Assembly: GCF_000485595.1 (NCBI RefSeq)
Contig: NW_014577212.1
Coordinates: forward strand, 38,547 to 98,776
Length of the DNA stretch: 60,230 nt
Source of the DNA: Priapulus caudatus
Lineage: Eukaryota; Priapulida; Priapulimorpha; Priapulimorphida; Priapulidae
Direction: 5' to 3'
The first letter of the stretch is position 1. Every line of letters begins with the position of its first letter. Under the pieces are notes generated by a model that made no database searches, was not told the origin of the DNA, and was given only the letters and a program-made list of their open reading frames with translations. The translations under genes and the position numbers were made by a program. Shown here one piece after another: positions 12,485 to 23,663 of the stretch.

Positions 12485-12870
12485 CGCTTTCGTACGATGG
12501 ATGGGCCCGAATGTACTCGTGTCGCCGATTTGAGCTTCAAAAGTGTGTGACCTGAGTTAGCGCTGTACGATCGGTAGGTATTATAAGGCATAGTAAATTG
12601 ATCGAATTTCCCTTGGTTTGATTGAATGGTCAAACCTCCTGATTATTCTACTACCTGGATATATATACGATAATAGCAGCCCCAGAATGTAGATAATATA
12701 ACATAGGGAAGGAGTGGTGACTTCAAATAAACAAGGGAAATTCGTCCAATTTACAATAGCTGAATATCGTTACCGATTTTACCTCATGGATAACTCCAGC
12801 CCAACTTGGGAGCTCAAATCGGGTATCACAGTTAAGGCAATTCGCCTAGCCATCGGGTGGCGAAAATCGT
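12485..12870. repeat. Imperfect inverted repeat
   Basis: The reverse complement of about 12490-12625 resembles 12720-12850. The shared blocks are CAAGGGAAATTCG, CAATTTAC and AGCTCAAATCGG, roughly two-thirds identical by eye. Between the arms lies a small palindrome around CTACCTGGATATATATACG. Both arms have an open frame outward with similar residues (QGKF.QFT...YR.Y...LKS). Confidence 0.6.
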
Positions 12871-13860
12871 TTCGCATCGGTATACCACGCCGCAAATCCC
12901 CCCGGGAGAGTACAGACTAAAAAAGCGTACCGACCACTATATTATTAGTGTTGACTGGGGATATAAATACTGGTTATTAATAGTTGGGGCGCAAAGCAAA
13001 ACGCCGGATATGTATAACCGCCTACATGAAAGCATAAAGGCCAGCTACAGCGAGCCAAACCGCCATCAGGAGGGAGCTAAGGAGTGTGCATAGGAAGTCG
13101 TTAGTAGTCTGCCTTTTGTTTCAAGTTAGTCGGCCCTGCCAATGGAAATCGTCTAACATCGTCATGGGTAAAGAGCCGCAGCCTTAAGTGATGCCCAGCA
13201 TGAACGTGTTGCAGCACATGAGTTTTGGGTAATGAGACATAGTCATGCTCTAATAGGGTGTCGGTTGCTGACGAAGCCCACTCGCAGACCATTGATCCAG
13301 CGTTGGTAAGTGGGCAATGGAAATGAATGCCCCCTATTCAGCAGGTACATGTTACTGGGAAAGAACTCCATTATACAAGTGCGGCCAGTCTTTGCTGGTA
13401 ATCTAATCCGCCGAGCAAGAGGCAAGGCGGCGTGACACCCCACGCCACGGCACGCAGAAAAGAGGGGGGAATTATGATTCATGGCATATGATAGGTGTCC
13501 TATCATGGTAGTCTCCGCCAAAAAGCGTCGGGACCGTCGGACAATAACTGGTGATTTTTGCACGGGATCCGACCAAGAATTGCTTTACCCAGACCGGCGG
13601 TGTGTTCCAGTGTAACATTACATCAACCCTAAATTACGCGAGGCTACGGGTGCGTCAGTACACCACACTATGCCTTAACCCTAATATCCCTGCTATGGCT
13701 ATCTTATATACCGATGCCTACGCAAATTATCTATGGCGTGGGAAAGCGATGAGGACAGGAGATTGGCCTGTTATATGATAAAGATAAGAAATGATGACAA
13801 TGCGACGTGTGTGTGAACTATCATGGGAAGTTTATATTACTATCACTGATTATACCTGGA

Positions 13861-14091
13861 TCACACATCTGGACAAGGCCAGCGCTAGAAATAGGTGAAA
13901 CCTACATTAATGACAAATCTGGCTTATCGAATGCATTGCTGATTGTACGCGTCACGAAATGGATGAAAAATAAACGCATGCTAGCTTTTTCAACTTTATT
14001 CATGGACGGGTCAACAGACATAGCTGGTGATGAGCAGGAAAGCATATATATGTTAGATATGTCCACACAAGAAAAAGCAACAGAGATGTGA
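13861..14091 (+). pseudogene. DUF4371/hAT-type transposase fragment
   Basis: The frame reads ALEIGETYINDKSGLSNAL, then LAFSTLFMDGSTDIAGDEQE and a stop. The motif (F/L)MDGSTD followed by an acidic EQE, after a (Y)xNDK segment, is characteristic of DUF4371/ZNF862-like hAT transposase-derived proteins. Only about 75 residues remain: the rest of the RNase-H-like fold and the zinc finger are missing, so this is a relic. The match is from memory of the family, not from a search. Confidence 0.6.
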
Positions 14092-14229
14092 ATGTGGTTT
14101 TTAATGTTCAATATTTTTTGGTCGCTAGTAACCATATCATTCGGTCTGGTAAAAATCCATTTTTTACTGGACGCGATTTCGCAGTAAGGCTTTTTGTCTT
14201 TGCGAGGACTGTATATGTCTGCATATGTG

Positions 14230-14400
14230 TGAGTGTGTGTGTGTGTGGTGTGTGTGTGTGTTGTGTTGTGGTGTTTTGTGTGTGTGTGTGTGGTGTGGTG
14301 GTGCTGGTGTGTGTGTGTGTGTGTGTGTGTCTGCATATGCATGTCTGTTTGTATGTGCAACACTGTGTGAGTGTGTCTGTTGTGTGTGTATGCGTATTAG
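14230..14400. repeat. GT-rich microsatellite
   Basis: Imperfect (GT)n with TGGTG interruptions. The cysteine/valine and threonine/histidine frames on both strands derive from it. Confidence 0.9.
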
Positions 14401-14527
14401 CCAGCGAGCCGTGCAGCCGTGATTTGCACTGTCCGTTTTGAAACTGCACGGCCAAAGAAATGGAAAAAGTTTAAAATTTAAAAATTTAAACAACTTTAAA
14501 AAATTTAAAAAATTACAAATATTCCTG

Positions 14528-14572
14528 CCTAATACCCTGACCCTAACCCTAATCCGAACCCTAACTCTAAAC
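14528..14572. repeat. Degenerate telomere-like tract
   Basis: CCCTAA-type repeats (CCCTGACCCTAACCCTAA, then GAACCCTAACTCTAAA) lie next to AT-rich palindromic sequence. Further tracts occur at 18409-18452, 34070-34090, 34406-34425, 37281-37316 and 38773-38808. Confidence 0.8.
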
Positions 14573-15314
14573 ATAGATATATATTTATTCATGTAGAGAA
14601 TGCATTGAACACAACGGGAAGAATGTGCGTTCACGTGCGTTTTATCATATCTTGGTTGTATATATACCGCGCTGGCTATGACGACTGTATGCAGCCGCCG
14701 TCAGATGTTAGCAACGCGCGCCCAGCGACAGTGAGCGACACACAGATGTGCGAAGCAAACGGCAGCTGGCAGAGGGGCCGATTGCATATACATCACATGG
14801 CCGCGAGAGGGCAGTAGGGAACAGTCAACAGCAATGGAGGACTTTGTGGGCGTTGATTTATGGGTTTCCAAAAAAACAACGAATATCAACAGATTTCCAG
14901 GTAATTTACTGCGGAGAGCAAGTAGTATCAGTCCGTAAATGGCGCGCGCTAATACGCAGATACATTTGAGGGCCGTAGCAGAGGAACATGACGGGGAATT
15001 CTCGCGCGTAGCAATGGTGAGAAACAGTCGGAAACGGGCGAGTAGTGTCGCTTAAACGCAGTTTTTTCCACACTTCCTGTGAACTCACATAATGTTTGTC
15101 AGTCGAAATGAACAAACAAGACACTCAACAACACCCTTGTCGGTTTTAAAAGGGCTACCCCCCATTTACGAAAATGACATACGGGTACTACTACTGGTAC
15201 TGGTACTGGTAGGTCTCAATCTGGACATCCTTCTCTATCATTGAACCCGAGTTTGAGCCGCACCGTGTACGTGCTGTATTTCGGCTGTGTCGGCTCGCAC
15301 GGGAGCCGAGTAAC
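14573..15314. other. Intergenic DNA, nothing recognised
   Basis: Short overlapping frames on both strands (14605-14969 plus, 14701-15124 minus), none with family features. Confidence 0.4.
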
Positions 15315-15436
15315 GCTGAAGGGGTCGTTGTCGTATCAGGTACTACATATATTGGGATTATTGATATAATATGTACCCGAGGACATAGTACCGGTACCGT
15401 ACCTGATTATCTGATACGACAACGACCCTTCGTGCC
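15315..15436. mobile_element. Foldback element, family F1, with 8-bp TSD
   Basis: 122-bp hairpin: AAGGGGTCGTTGTCGTATC at the left and its complement GATACGACAACGACCCTTCG at the right. It is flanked by the exact duplication CGAGTAAC (15307-15314 and 15437-15444). A second intact copy is at 33995-34148 and a right end occurs at about 18455-18510. Confidence 0.85.
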
Positions 15437-15835
15437 CGAGTAACACACTTGCGTTTTCGGAATAATACTTACACTCTCAAGTGATTTGTAGCCATAGGCT
15501 TCAAATACATCTCCATATTGCCGGCACATTAATGTCTCTAACCATCTTCTTACCGGTCCAGGCATCACACAGCCTGTGGGGCTCAAAACATAAACAGAAA
15601 ACGTTGGAAACGCAGAACAAATTCACGTTCTACAAAGTGATGGCTGCATACATGCTCAAAACCAGTAGGCGTGGCTATGTCGCTGTCAGTCTCAACCATG
15701 ACGTCACGTGAAACACGGCGTTTTATCATAGAACTAGAATAGAACTTCTATCAGAGTTTTAATATATATACGGTATCTATATTATACACTCCTGATTAGA
15801 TGTCCTGATAGGACAAGTGCTTGATATATCTAGGA
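15437..15835. other. Intergenic DNA, nothing recognised
   Basis: AT-rich, with one 76-codon frame (15481-15711) lacking features. Confidence 0.4.
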
Positions 15836-15891
15836 GTACAAAATACCTAGGGGTAGATATTGAATCCAGCCTGTCATGGAAACACCACATC

Positions 15892-16404
15892 CAGGGGCGG
15901 ATTCAGACCGTATTTGCCGTAGTGGGAAATACGGTTTAGATTTCAAAGTGCCCTTCGAAATTTTGCGCTAAAAAATACAGAAAACAATTTGATAGAATTT
16001 GGCAATATTCTTTATTTGTTTTATTTTTCTTCTGATTCATTGACTAAGGAAATCAAAATTTTACATGGTAACAAAACTAGCTTTGATATCTGAAAAAGAA
16101 GGGAAGTGCTTGAACCATTCTGCATTAATTGCTGGCATGCAAAGCGCAGGCAAAATAAAGCAGAAAAAAAATTCCGTATGGTTTTTAGCTATTGCTGCTT
16201 GACTAAATGTGTGCTCAAATAGTGTTCATTTTTGTGCTCAGGGGCCCTTGAAATTTTGAAATTTCCTGGGGAAGCTCTCCAGACCCCCCGCCATGTGCTT
16301 CCGCGCGTAACGGCGCCCACTTTGGGGTGGTGTGCCCTTTTTGGGGGATGTGCCCTTAAAATCTGGAAAAATACTGTCCAGCTTCAGCCCTGGATCCGCC
16401 CCTG
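15892..16404. mobile_element. hAT-like non-autonomous element in the LINE, 5-bp TSD
   Basis: Termini are CAGGGGCGGATTCAG at the left and GGATCCGCCCCTG at the right. The flanking duplication is ACATC (15887-15891 and 16405-16409). Removing the element and one ACATC restores the LINE reading frame across WKHHI-DRINKA, which proves the insertion boundaries. Five-bp duplications occur in some hAT groups; the class is inferred. Confidence 0.88.
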
Positions 16405-16641
16405 ACATCGACAGAATCAATAAGGCCGGTATCCTGGGATTCCTCAAGAGAAACCTTAGAACAGCAAACAAGGAAACAAAGACGCATAATTATATGGGTG
16501 GTGCTATATATAGCCATTGTCCGTTCAAACTTAGATTATTGTGCCACAGTATGGAGCCCACGGCACACCAGAAAGAACAGATCAGGAAGGTAGAAATGGT
16601 TCAAAGGAGTGCTGCACGTTACACCTTCAACCGCTACAAAA

Positions 16642-17045
16642 ACCCGGGGGGGGGGGCACTCACCCCACATATTATGCTAGGTGTGTGCCACTGCGAAGTC
16701 AAAAATGGGGTGCTCTGCATGGAAGTAACTCAGACCTGAAAATGGGGGTCTCTGGAACTAATGTTTGTTGAATGTGGGATGCTCTGGAACAAAATACAGA
16801 ACGATCAAATTGACAAAACTAACCTGACAAAATTGGCAAAATTGGGCCAAAATGCTCCAGATAGGGGGTCTACGATAACAACGGTCACCACGACGACCAG
16901 TGGCATAGGTGTGCCTTAAAACTAGGGTCTCCGGAACGGCAAAATTGTAAGATCTGCATGGTAACTATCCTTGTGATGCTCTGGAACCAGATATTCTTAA
17001 AAATGCGATGCGCTGGAACGAATTAGGGTTGAAAATGGGGGTCTC
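16642..17045. mobile_element. Second insertion in the LINE
   Basis: The LINE frame breaks at CTACAAAAACCCGG, followed by a G-run and GCACTCACCCC. It resumes at about 17050. In between are repeated phrases such as ATGGGGGTCTCT and TGCTCTGGAAC. The ends are not resolved and about 80-100 codons of LINE sequence are missing as well. Confidence 0.5.
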
Positions 17046-17220
17046 TCCCGCGACATGCACATACCTACCATGCAATATATATGGAGTCAGTGCTTCCCCC
17101 ACGGGACAGAAACACCAGGACAGTACCAGTTTGGAACTCTTTACCAGCACGGTAACACCAGTTGCTGAGGCTACCTCCTTAGTATCTTTTAAGGGGGAGC
17201 TGTCACGTCATTCATTCTGA

Positions 17221-18508
17221 AGTCTTTTGGTCCTCATTGGCCCAGTACCATATGAAGGCCTTGAGCTATGCCGGTGGGGAACCATTTTTCTGGTACCGCC
17301 ACGGAAGCCGGATTGGTCTTGGCTAGATGACCAAAAAGCAAATGGGTCAACTCCTTTACTTTATTCTTTAATCTTTTTACTTTACTTTATTTATTTTTGG
17401 TCATGTAATTCTTTTTTGTAAATTAAATTTTCTTTTTCGTGCGCCCACCGGAAACCGTTGAGTAATTGCCAAGAGGGACAGATCGACGTAACCGTATAGA
17501 TGTAAGCCCTAGATAGATGTAGATGCAGATCATAGATATATAATAGAATATATATCTATGATAGAACACATTTACCGAAACTACCTAGCACTGGCCACTG
17601 AGCTATTTATAATAATATTATATAACAGTTATTATATACAGTTCATGCAGTGCTACCTATAGTAATCGTAAAGAATTATAGTAGTATATTATAGTTTATT
17701 GGTATATTATATACAGTACTAATAATATAGTAGTATAACTATAGTATATATGTAGCAAATCTAACTAGCATATTATTCTATTGATAGCGAAGTTGTGCAA
17801 TCACTGGTTGAGTTACGGATCATTCACGAATTAAAGGGACTACGTCATGAATTTTCTATGGTAAAATTTGTAAAAAAAAAATGCCGTTTTTTACATTAAA
17901 AGTAAGAACTAACGGGACTAAACAAATAGTCAAATTCTTACCTGATAAGATTGTTTCTCAACTATAGTTAAAAATCCAAAAAACCTGGACGATTTGAATT
18001 AATGTTCTCAACATTAATTACTTGCTATAAGCTAGGCTATATATGGGTCACGCGTGTATGTTCACATCGAACAATATACTAAAATAGGAAGTATAATGCA
18101 GCATTTTAACCATAAAATGTGAACAGAATTACTTATATTTGGTGAAAAAGTAGAAATATTTTTTTTATTTTTTACTATTTACGGTGACGTAATCACGTTA
18201 ACCATGAACCATAATATATGATCCATATGATATATGAACATATTTAAGCTTTTGTATTGTTGCACGTTGTTGTAAATTAGAACTACACGGTATTGATATA
18301 GATATACATACGCTAGTTACAATAGTAAAATTATATACTAAATACGACGTATTTACCACGTTAATGTTTATATAATCTATATCGCCTAAATTTCTTCAAA
18401 TGCTACTCTATCCCTAACCCTAACACCCTATAACTCTAACCCTAACCATATCAAATAGTTACCTCGGGTACATATTATACGCCATTATATACGACAACGA
18501 CCCTTCGT
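17221..18508. other. LINE 3' flank and AT-rich intergenic DNA
   Basis: Just after the LINE stop comes a short 3' UTR-like segment. Then follows very AT-rich DNA with TATA-type palindromes (17520-17780). A telomere-like CCCTAA tract is at 18409-18452, and the right half of an F1 foldback (ATACGACAACGACCCTTCG) ends at about 18508. I see no gene. Confidence 0.5.
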
Positions 18509-18509
18509 G

Positions 18510-18912
18510 CACCACACAGGCACTTGGAACGTCTTAATAAAAAAAGGTAAATAAACACGAAATGTACCAAACAATTAAAGTCTTAATGTTTCTCTACTCT
18601 ATTTCGCCTATAATCACCTGTAAATGCCGGTTCAAATGCTCAATACTGCAAACACACAATGTACATCGCGACGCCGGGCGCCTGTTGTTGGCGTGCACAA
18701 ACAACATGAATAAGAGAGAGAACTCTAATTCTTGTTGTTTGTGCACAGTGGTGTGCGTGCGGTGTACTTGTGGTTTGCAGATGAGCATTTGAACGGGATT
18801 TACAGGTAATTATAGGCAAAATAGAGTAGAGAAACATTAAGACTTTGGTACATTTCGTGTTTATTTATCTTTTTTTTTTATTGAGACGTTCCAAGTGCAT
18901 GCCTGTGGTGCA
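18510..18912. mobile_element. Large foldback element
   Basis: About 190-bp arms, 18510-18695 and 18725-18912, are nearly perfect complements: CCACACAGGCACTTGGAACG pairs with CGTTCCAAGTGCATGCCTG, and ACGAAATGTACCAAA pairs with TTTGGTACATTTCGT. The loop is only about 30 bp. A related single arm lies at about 21810-21850. No coding capacity. Confidence 0.85.
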
Positions 18913-19224
18913 CCACTGTGCCCATGCAGATGCACATGAGATAGCAGCGGTGTAATAAATAGGATATATAGGAGATTTTACCTCATGTAGGTCTATATAC
19001 GCGCACGGTTGACGCAGCAGGGCGCCCATTGCAGAGTGACAGTGGGACGGCGTCTGATTAAAATTATTAGGCAATATAGATTACATAAATATTTCCACAA
19101 ATATAAGTCCTATTCATCTGCTATCGCGTTATTATTTCAACAGTCTCAGTACCTGCTCACTAAATATTTTGTGGGTATAAGTTGTGCTCGCTCGTGCATT
19201 TTATGAATGCACATAAGTAGGGGC

Positions 19225-19225
<1 letters not shown>
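18913..19225. other. Short intergenic stretch
   Basis: Nothing recognised. Confidence 0.4.
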
Positions 19226-19317
<92 letters not shown>

Positions 19318-19320
19318 AAC

Positions 19321-19364
<44 letters not shown>

Positions 19365-19404
19365 ACCACACACACATCACACAAACACACACACACACAC
19401 ACAC

Positions 19405-19447
<43 letters not shown>

Positions 19448-19608
19448 CACACACACGAACACACACACACACACACACACAACACACACCAGCAACACCA
19501 CACACACACACACACACATACACACACACACACAGCACACACACACACACACACACACCACACACACCACACACACACACACACCACACAACACACACAC
19601 ACACATAT
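19226..19608. repeat. (CA)n microsatellite
   Basis: About 380 bp of CA repeats with occasional ACC/AAC interruptions, ending in a TATATA run. All frames through it are artefacts. Confidence 0.97.
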
Positions 19609-19621
19609 ATATATATATAAG

Positions 19622-19880
19622 TGAAAAAAAGAATAAAATAGGGTGTTCAATTTTAATCCGCAAGCTTTCGAGAATTATTTCTCTTTATCAGGCCATAAAA
19701 TGACAACTATAAAAAGTTACAAGAGTAGATACTAACACACGTGTTATTATTATCTACTCTTGAAAGTTATATGGGCCTACTCATTTCATAGCCTGAAGAA
19801 GAGCGACAATTCTCGAAATCTTGCAGATTAAAATTTAATACCCTATCCTATTTTTCTATACATTTATTTTCACTACATGG
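19622..19880. mobile_element. Snapback element with Penelope-like termini
   Basis: Two inverted arms of about 60 bp. Read outward, the right arm is GCCTGAAGAAGAGCGACAAT then TCTCGAAATCTTGCAGATTA. The left arm, reversed, is GCCTGATAAAGAGAAATAAT then TCTCGAAAGCTTGCGGATTA. A 110-bp spacer itself contains an inverted pair (AGAGTAGAT.. / ..ATCTACTCT). It is bounded by (CA)n(TA)n on the left and (TA)n on the right. The CTGA(N)nTCTCGAAA arrangement recalls Penelope-like element ends, some of which carry hammerhead ribozymes; this is inference. Confidence 0.6.
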
Positions 19881-19898
19881 GTGTTCGTGTATCTTTAC

Positions 19899-19901
<3 letters not shown>

Positions 19902-19960
<59 letters not shown>
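19902..19960. repeat. (TA)n microsatellite
   Basis: About 58 bp of pure TA. Confidence 0.97.
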
Positions 19961-19963
<3 letters not shown>

Positions 19964-20542
19964 CACCTATTACCTGCAGCTAGTGCACAGATAAGTGCGT
20001 CGGGTAGGGCCTATGACTGCATGTAGAGTAGTACTTGGGTGGTATTTTGCGTGGCATTGACTATAAAAATTTGATAAATATTTAGTATTCAATATAATTT
20101 GTTTGTAATTACTATCATTTAATTATTATAGCCATTTAAACGGCCCAATTGCCCGAAGCGCGAAAGATCGTCTGCTACGAAGGGCACTATATAAGAACCC
20201 CCGACGCCGACACAGGTATTGTGGTTGTTACATGGTGTCCACACTCTAGAGGAGGCACGCAACAGAGCGTTTCGCAAATTATGATACTAACTTTAATCAT
20301 ACAATATTCTAAATTAAATATCGCTAAAGCACACATTATTCAAACATTTTTACAATGCGGAGTTAGCTTTGATCGGCTCTCCCTTCGTCACTATTTTGTG
20401 ACTTAACATCACCTGTCTGTATTTTTCTATCTCCATTATCTGCATGGTTATTCTAACATTTTAATGCGAAGTTAGGTTCTACTCTCATTTCTTTACTAAT
20501 CAGTTACTTAATATTTTTTGTCTATAAGTATAAATCTTCATT
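19961..20542. other. Intergenic DNA
   Basis: AT-rich; the frame 20149-20406 shows no family features. Confidence 0.4.
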
Positions 20543-20565
20543 TCACACACACACACGCACACACG

Positions 20566-20655
<90 letters not shown>

Positions 20656-20695
20656 CACACACACACACACACACACACATGCACACACACACACA

Positions 20696-20772
<77 letters not shown>
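20543..20772. repeat. (CA)n microsatellite
   Basis: About 230 bp of CA repeats with a few AAC/CGC/TGC interruptions. Confidence 0.97.
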
Positions 20773-20773
<1 letters not shown>

Positions 20774-20955
20774 ACTAACACACACTAACACATCGCGCAC
20801 GCACGCACCCACCCGCCTGCACGTACGTATTGACATGTTTTAGTATTCATGATATACGTGCAGAGTGTCCTTAACACTCAGGGGCGTAGATAGCGCGGGG
20901 GATATATCCCCCCACTTATTGAGGTGGGGGATGGCGTGTACAATCATCCCCCCTA

Positions 20956-21163
20956 AGCTAGCAGCACACTTCACCATTTTCGTTGCTCGTACAGGCAATT
21001 TTCGTGGTGAGAAATCAAACCGGTTTGATTCTCGGCAACTCGTGGTCACCACTAAATTTCCGGTGCGAGTGGTCGTTGCCGGGCCCCGCACACTTGGCAT
21101 TTTTGTGGCGACCACGAAAATTGCCTGTACGAGCAACGAAAATGGTGAAGTGTGCTGCTAGCT
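20956..21163. mobile_element. MITE-like inverted-repeat element
   Basis: Arms of about 55 bp are perfect complements: AGCTAGCAGCACACTTCACC onward at the left and GGTGAAGTGTGCTGCTAGCT at the right. They enclose about 100 bp with secondary GTGGTCACCAC pairing. No TSD was resolved. Confidence 0.8.
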
Positions 21164-22025
21164 CTACTTTAAGGAGGAAATGGGGAAAAATTTCATATTT
21201 TACAGACAATAAATACTGAACATTTATCTACAAATGCGTCATCGCTATTCATACTCTCCTAATGTATTATTACACAAATGGAAAGTGACATACATCTACT
21301 GTAAAATGTCTGTAACTCGTTCCAAGAATGACATTATTTTACTGAAACTCTGACGGTTAATTTTGAACGCATTCCCCGGTACGATTTTGTTTTCAAAATC
21401 TTCAAATCACGTCTTATCACTGCTCACGAATGTTAAATTCCTGCTTTATTCAAAATTAGAATAGACCTATTGAGAGTTGGGATATTGAAATTTCACGGCG
21501 ATTGAATGGGGGAAAATTCAATTTCATCACACTTTTTTGTGTGGGAGTGGGGGGAGGCTGCTGAAACCCGACCGGAAGTATATTCCCTATTTTGTATAAG
21601 GGGTGAAAATATGCACTTTTTGGTTCAAATCTGGTTGTTTTTCTCATACTTTTAGGGTTCTAGCGAGTTTTAGCGTTCTCAGTAAAATATGTTTTATCAA
21701 AATTTCCGACGGAGATGATTCCAGTGCTGTAGTTGTGGGAGGGGGGTTGCGTGTTATTAAACCTCTGGGAGCCAAAGAAAAAAATAACCCTAGAATTATT
21801 TACAATATTTTTTTTTATTCGAGACGTTCAAGTGCCTGTGGCGCTCGCGGTGTGCGCTACGCGCACATATTCTTCGTATACTTTGTGATGGAAGTAACAG
21901 CGAAATCATCCCCCCACAACTGAGGACCTGTCTACGACACTATAGGCCTATATATATATAATATATCAAGAGCTAATAATACGTATAATAATACGTATAA
22001 TAGCTAAGAGGTATTATTAGCTCTT

Positions 22026-22073
<48 letters not shown>

Positions 22074-22609
22074 CTCTATATATATATGGATTTTAGTCAC
22101 AAGTAAATCTGTTTCTCATAAATTATTTGCCTGAAGTTGATCAAATTTAAATAGATTCAGCTGAAACGCAAATTTAAAATATCTTAGAATACTTGTATAT
22201 GCCATATTTGGTACTTAGATTTCAATTAATTATCGAGATCCCTGTATACCGGCAGTCACTTCGCGCTTTCACGTGCGACAAATTGATATTGCAGCTGTAA
22301 CGGGAATGATTTATTAGAACAATAAAGAACAAAACAAATACATTTATCATGTTAGCTATTCTCTTCTAAATCACAGTGCGTTATTGTGCGTGCGCGTGCG
22401 CTCGCGTGGTTGTGTGCGTGCGTGCGTGCGTGTGTTTGTGTGCGTGCGTGCGTGCGTGTGCTGAGGAGCCGTGTAGCTGGTGGTGGGGGGCAGAATAGAA
22501 GCAAGCTCCCAGACCTTGGCAACGTCAACGGAGACTGTCCACGGTCTAGTGTCTCACCCGTGGCTTTGCCCCTACAAGCAAAATGAGTTACTACCGACCC
22601 TGATAAAAA
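21164..22609. other. Intergenic DNA with TA and GTGC microsatellites
   Basis: A TA run lies at about 22030-22068 and a GTGCGTGC tract at about 22385-22460. A diverged end of the 18.5-kb foldback (TTATTCGAGACGTTCAAGTG) is at about 21818. The segment 22495-22590 resembles 24540-24660 (both reach CAAAATGAGTTA). No gene was seen. Confidence 0.5.
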
Positions 22610-23625
22610 TATATTTCGTTTAGTAAAACACACATTTTTCATGCGTGACACTAGCGCCGACCAACGGTTGCGAAAAACATGCATAATTTCATTTGGCGTT
22701 GCGGGGAATCGGGTGGTGGGATGCTGAGAGGATTGGGCTCCCTCTTATCATATAGGGGAGGCAACGCGTCTTGCATTTTTAAAGGAACCTATTCCTGAAT
22801 GTCATATATTTTGTACATACACAGTTCCAACAAAATGTGACGTCCTTTAGCAGATAGTACTTAGTAGGTACGCGCAGGTAATCTTATATTCAGTGTAAGG
22901 GGGCTTTGTCGCAAGATGGAGATTGGGCTTTCTATCGTTACATAAGGGAGGCGGTGCGTTTTATGTTTTACATAGAACCTTATTTTTGATTATATATAAT
23001 TTTCTTTTTCTTTTTTAATACACAATTCTAACAACATTTGCCTTCTGTTAGCAAAAAGTAGGCATGCGCACAAATACTTCTGACCCTATAATCTATCGCA
23101 CGTTTTAAGGGGTTTCGAATATTTTTCGCCTTACAATTAACGAAAAAATTCACTTGTATCAACTTTTTCCCATATCTAAATGCTTGTGCGTGTCTTCGAA
23201 ATAGAAGTGTATAATTTTTAACAAAATTATACATGAATAGATTTCGTTTAGCCAGTAAACACTATACTTATCGTCATGCTTATCGTGTGCGACACTAGCG
23301 CCGACGAAATGCAGCAGAAAATGTACACATTTTTATACAACGTTGCGAGTAATTGTGATGAAAAATTAATTGGGCTCCCTCTCATTGTATGACGGATGCA
23401 AGGTGTTTTATATTTTTCCATAGAAAACTATTCCCAAGCATGTCCACTTCTTTTTAAATACATAATTGTAAAATTAGATTTCTATTAGCAAACACTGTAG
23501 TAGACATATGCACTAGCATAATTATGTGGGTTCATATGCTATCGCGCGTTTTAAGGAGGTTTGAAATGTCTTCCGGCTTATAATTACTAAAGTGAGTCAT
23601 TGAAAACATTTGCCATAGTTAGTTA
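22610..23625. repeat. Degenerate tandem repeat, about 640-bp period
   Basis: Two units share an ordered series of landmarks. GACACTAGCGCCGAC is at about 22649 and 23289, and ATTGGGCTCCCTCT at about 22733 and 23371. The series continues with a poly-T TTTT(C)CATAGAA-like block and a CGTTTTAAGG(G/A)G block. Identity is roughly two-thirds to three-quarters. A third partial unit starts at about 22918 (ATTGGGCTTTCT). Confidence 0.7.
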
Positions 23626-23663
23626 CTAGTGATAATGTGCTTATTACAGACGTATAATTTCAT

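Larger units (their letters stand above)
10041..13800. other. Compositionally odd, G-homopolymer-rich island
   Basis: This block differs from its surroundings. It has many G or A homopolymer runs of 5-12, repeated TATAAATA/TATATAA strings next to GGGG, and many short frames on both strands that break off as if frameshifted. Examples are 10831-11073 versus 10938-11123, and 12714-12920 versus 12857-13093. I recognise no protein. It may be a decayed element or low-quality sequence; I cannot decide between these. Confidence 0.5.
15836..17220 (+). pseudogene. LINE reverse-transcriptase fragment (CR1/Jockey-like), split by insertions
   Basis: Three pieces of one non-LTR ORF2 C-terminus can be read. 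15838-15891 gives TKYLGVDIESSLSWKHHI. 16405-16640 gives DRINKAGILGFLKRNLRT, NKETK and, after frameshifts, NLDYCATVWSP and VEMVQRSAARYTFNRY. 17050-17220 gives VWNSLPAR, then VAEATSLVSFKGEL and a stop. The order and motifs match the RT thumb and C-terminal region of CR1/Jockey/L2-type elements. Two insertions and at least two frameshifts inactivate it. Confidence 0.85.

Noticed and set aside
12283-12633. Polyglycine and polyproline frames
   Set aside because: Product of the 83-bp G tract.
19160-19663. Long Cys/Val and Thr/His frames
   Set aside because: Translations of (CA)n; no start context and no non-repeat content.
20149-20406. 85-codon frame
   Set aside because: No recognisable motif; AT-rich second half.
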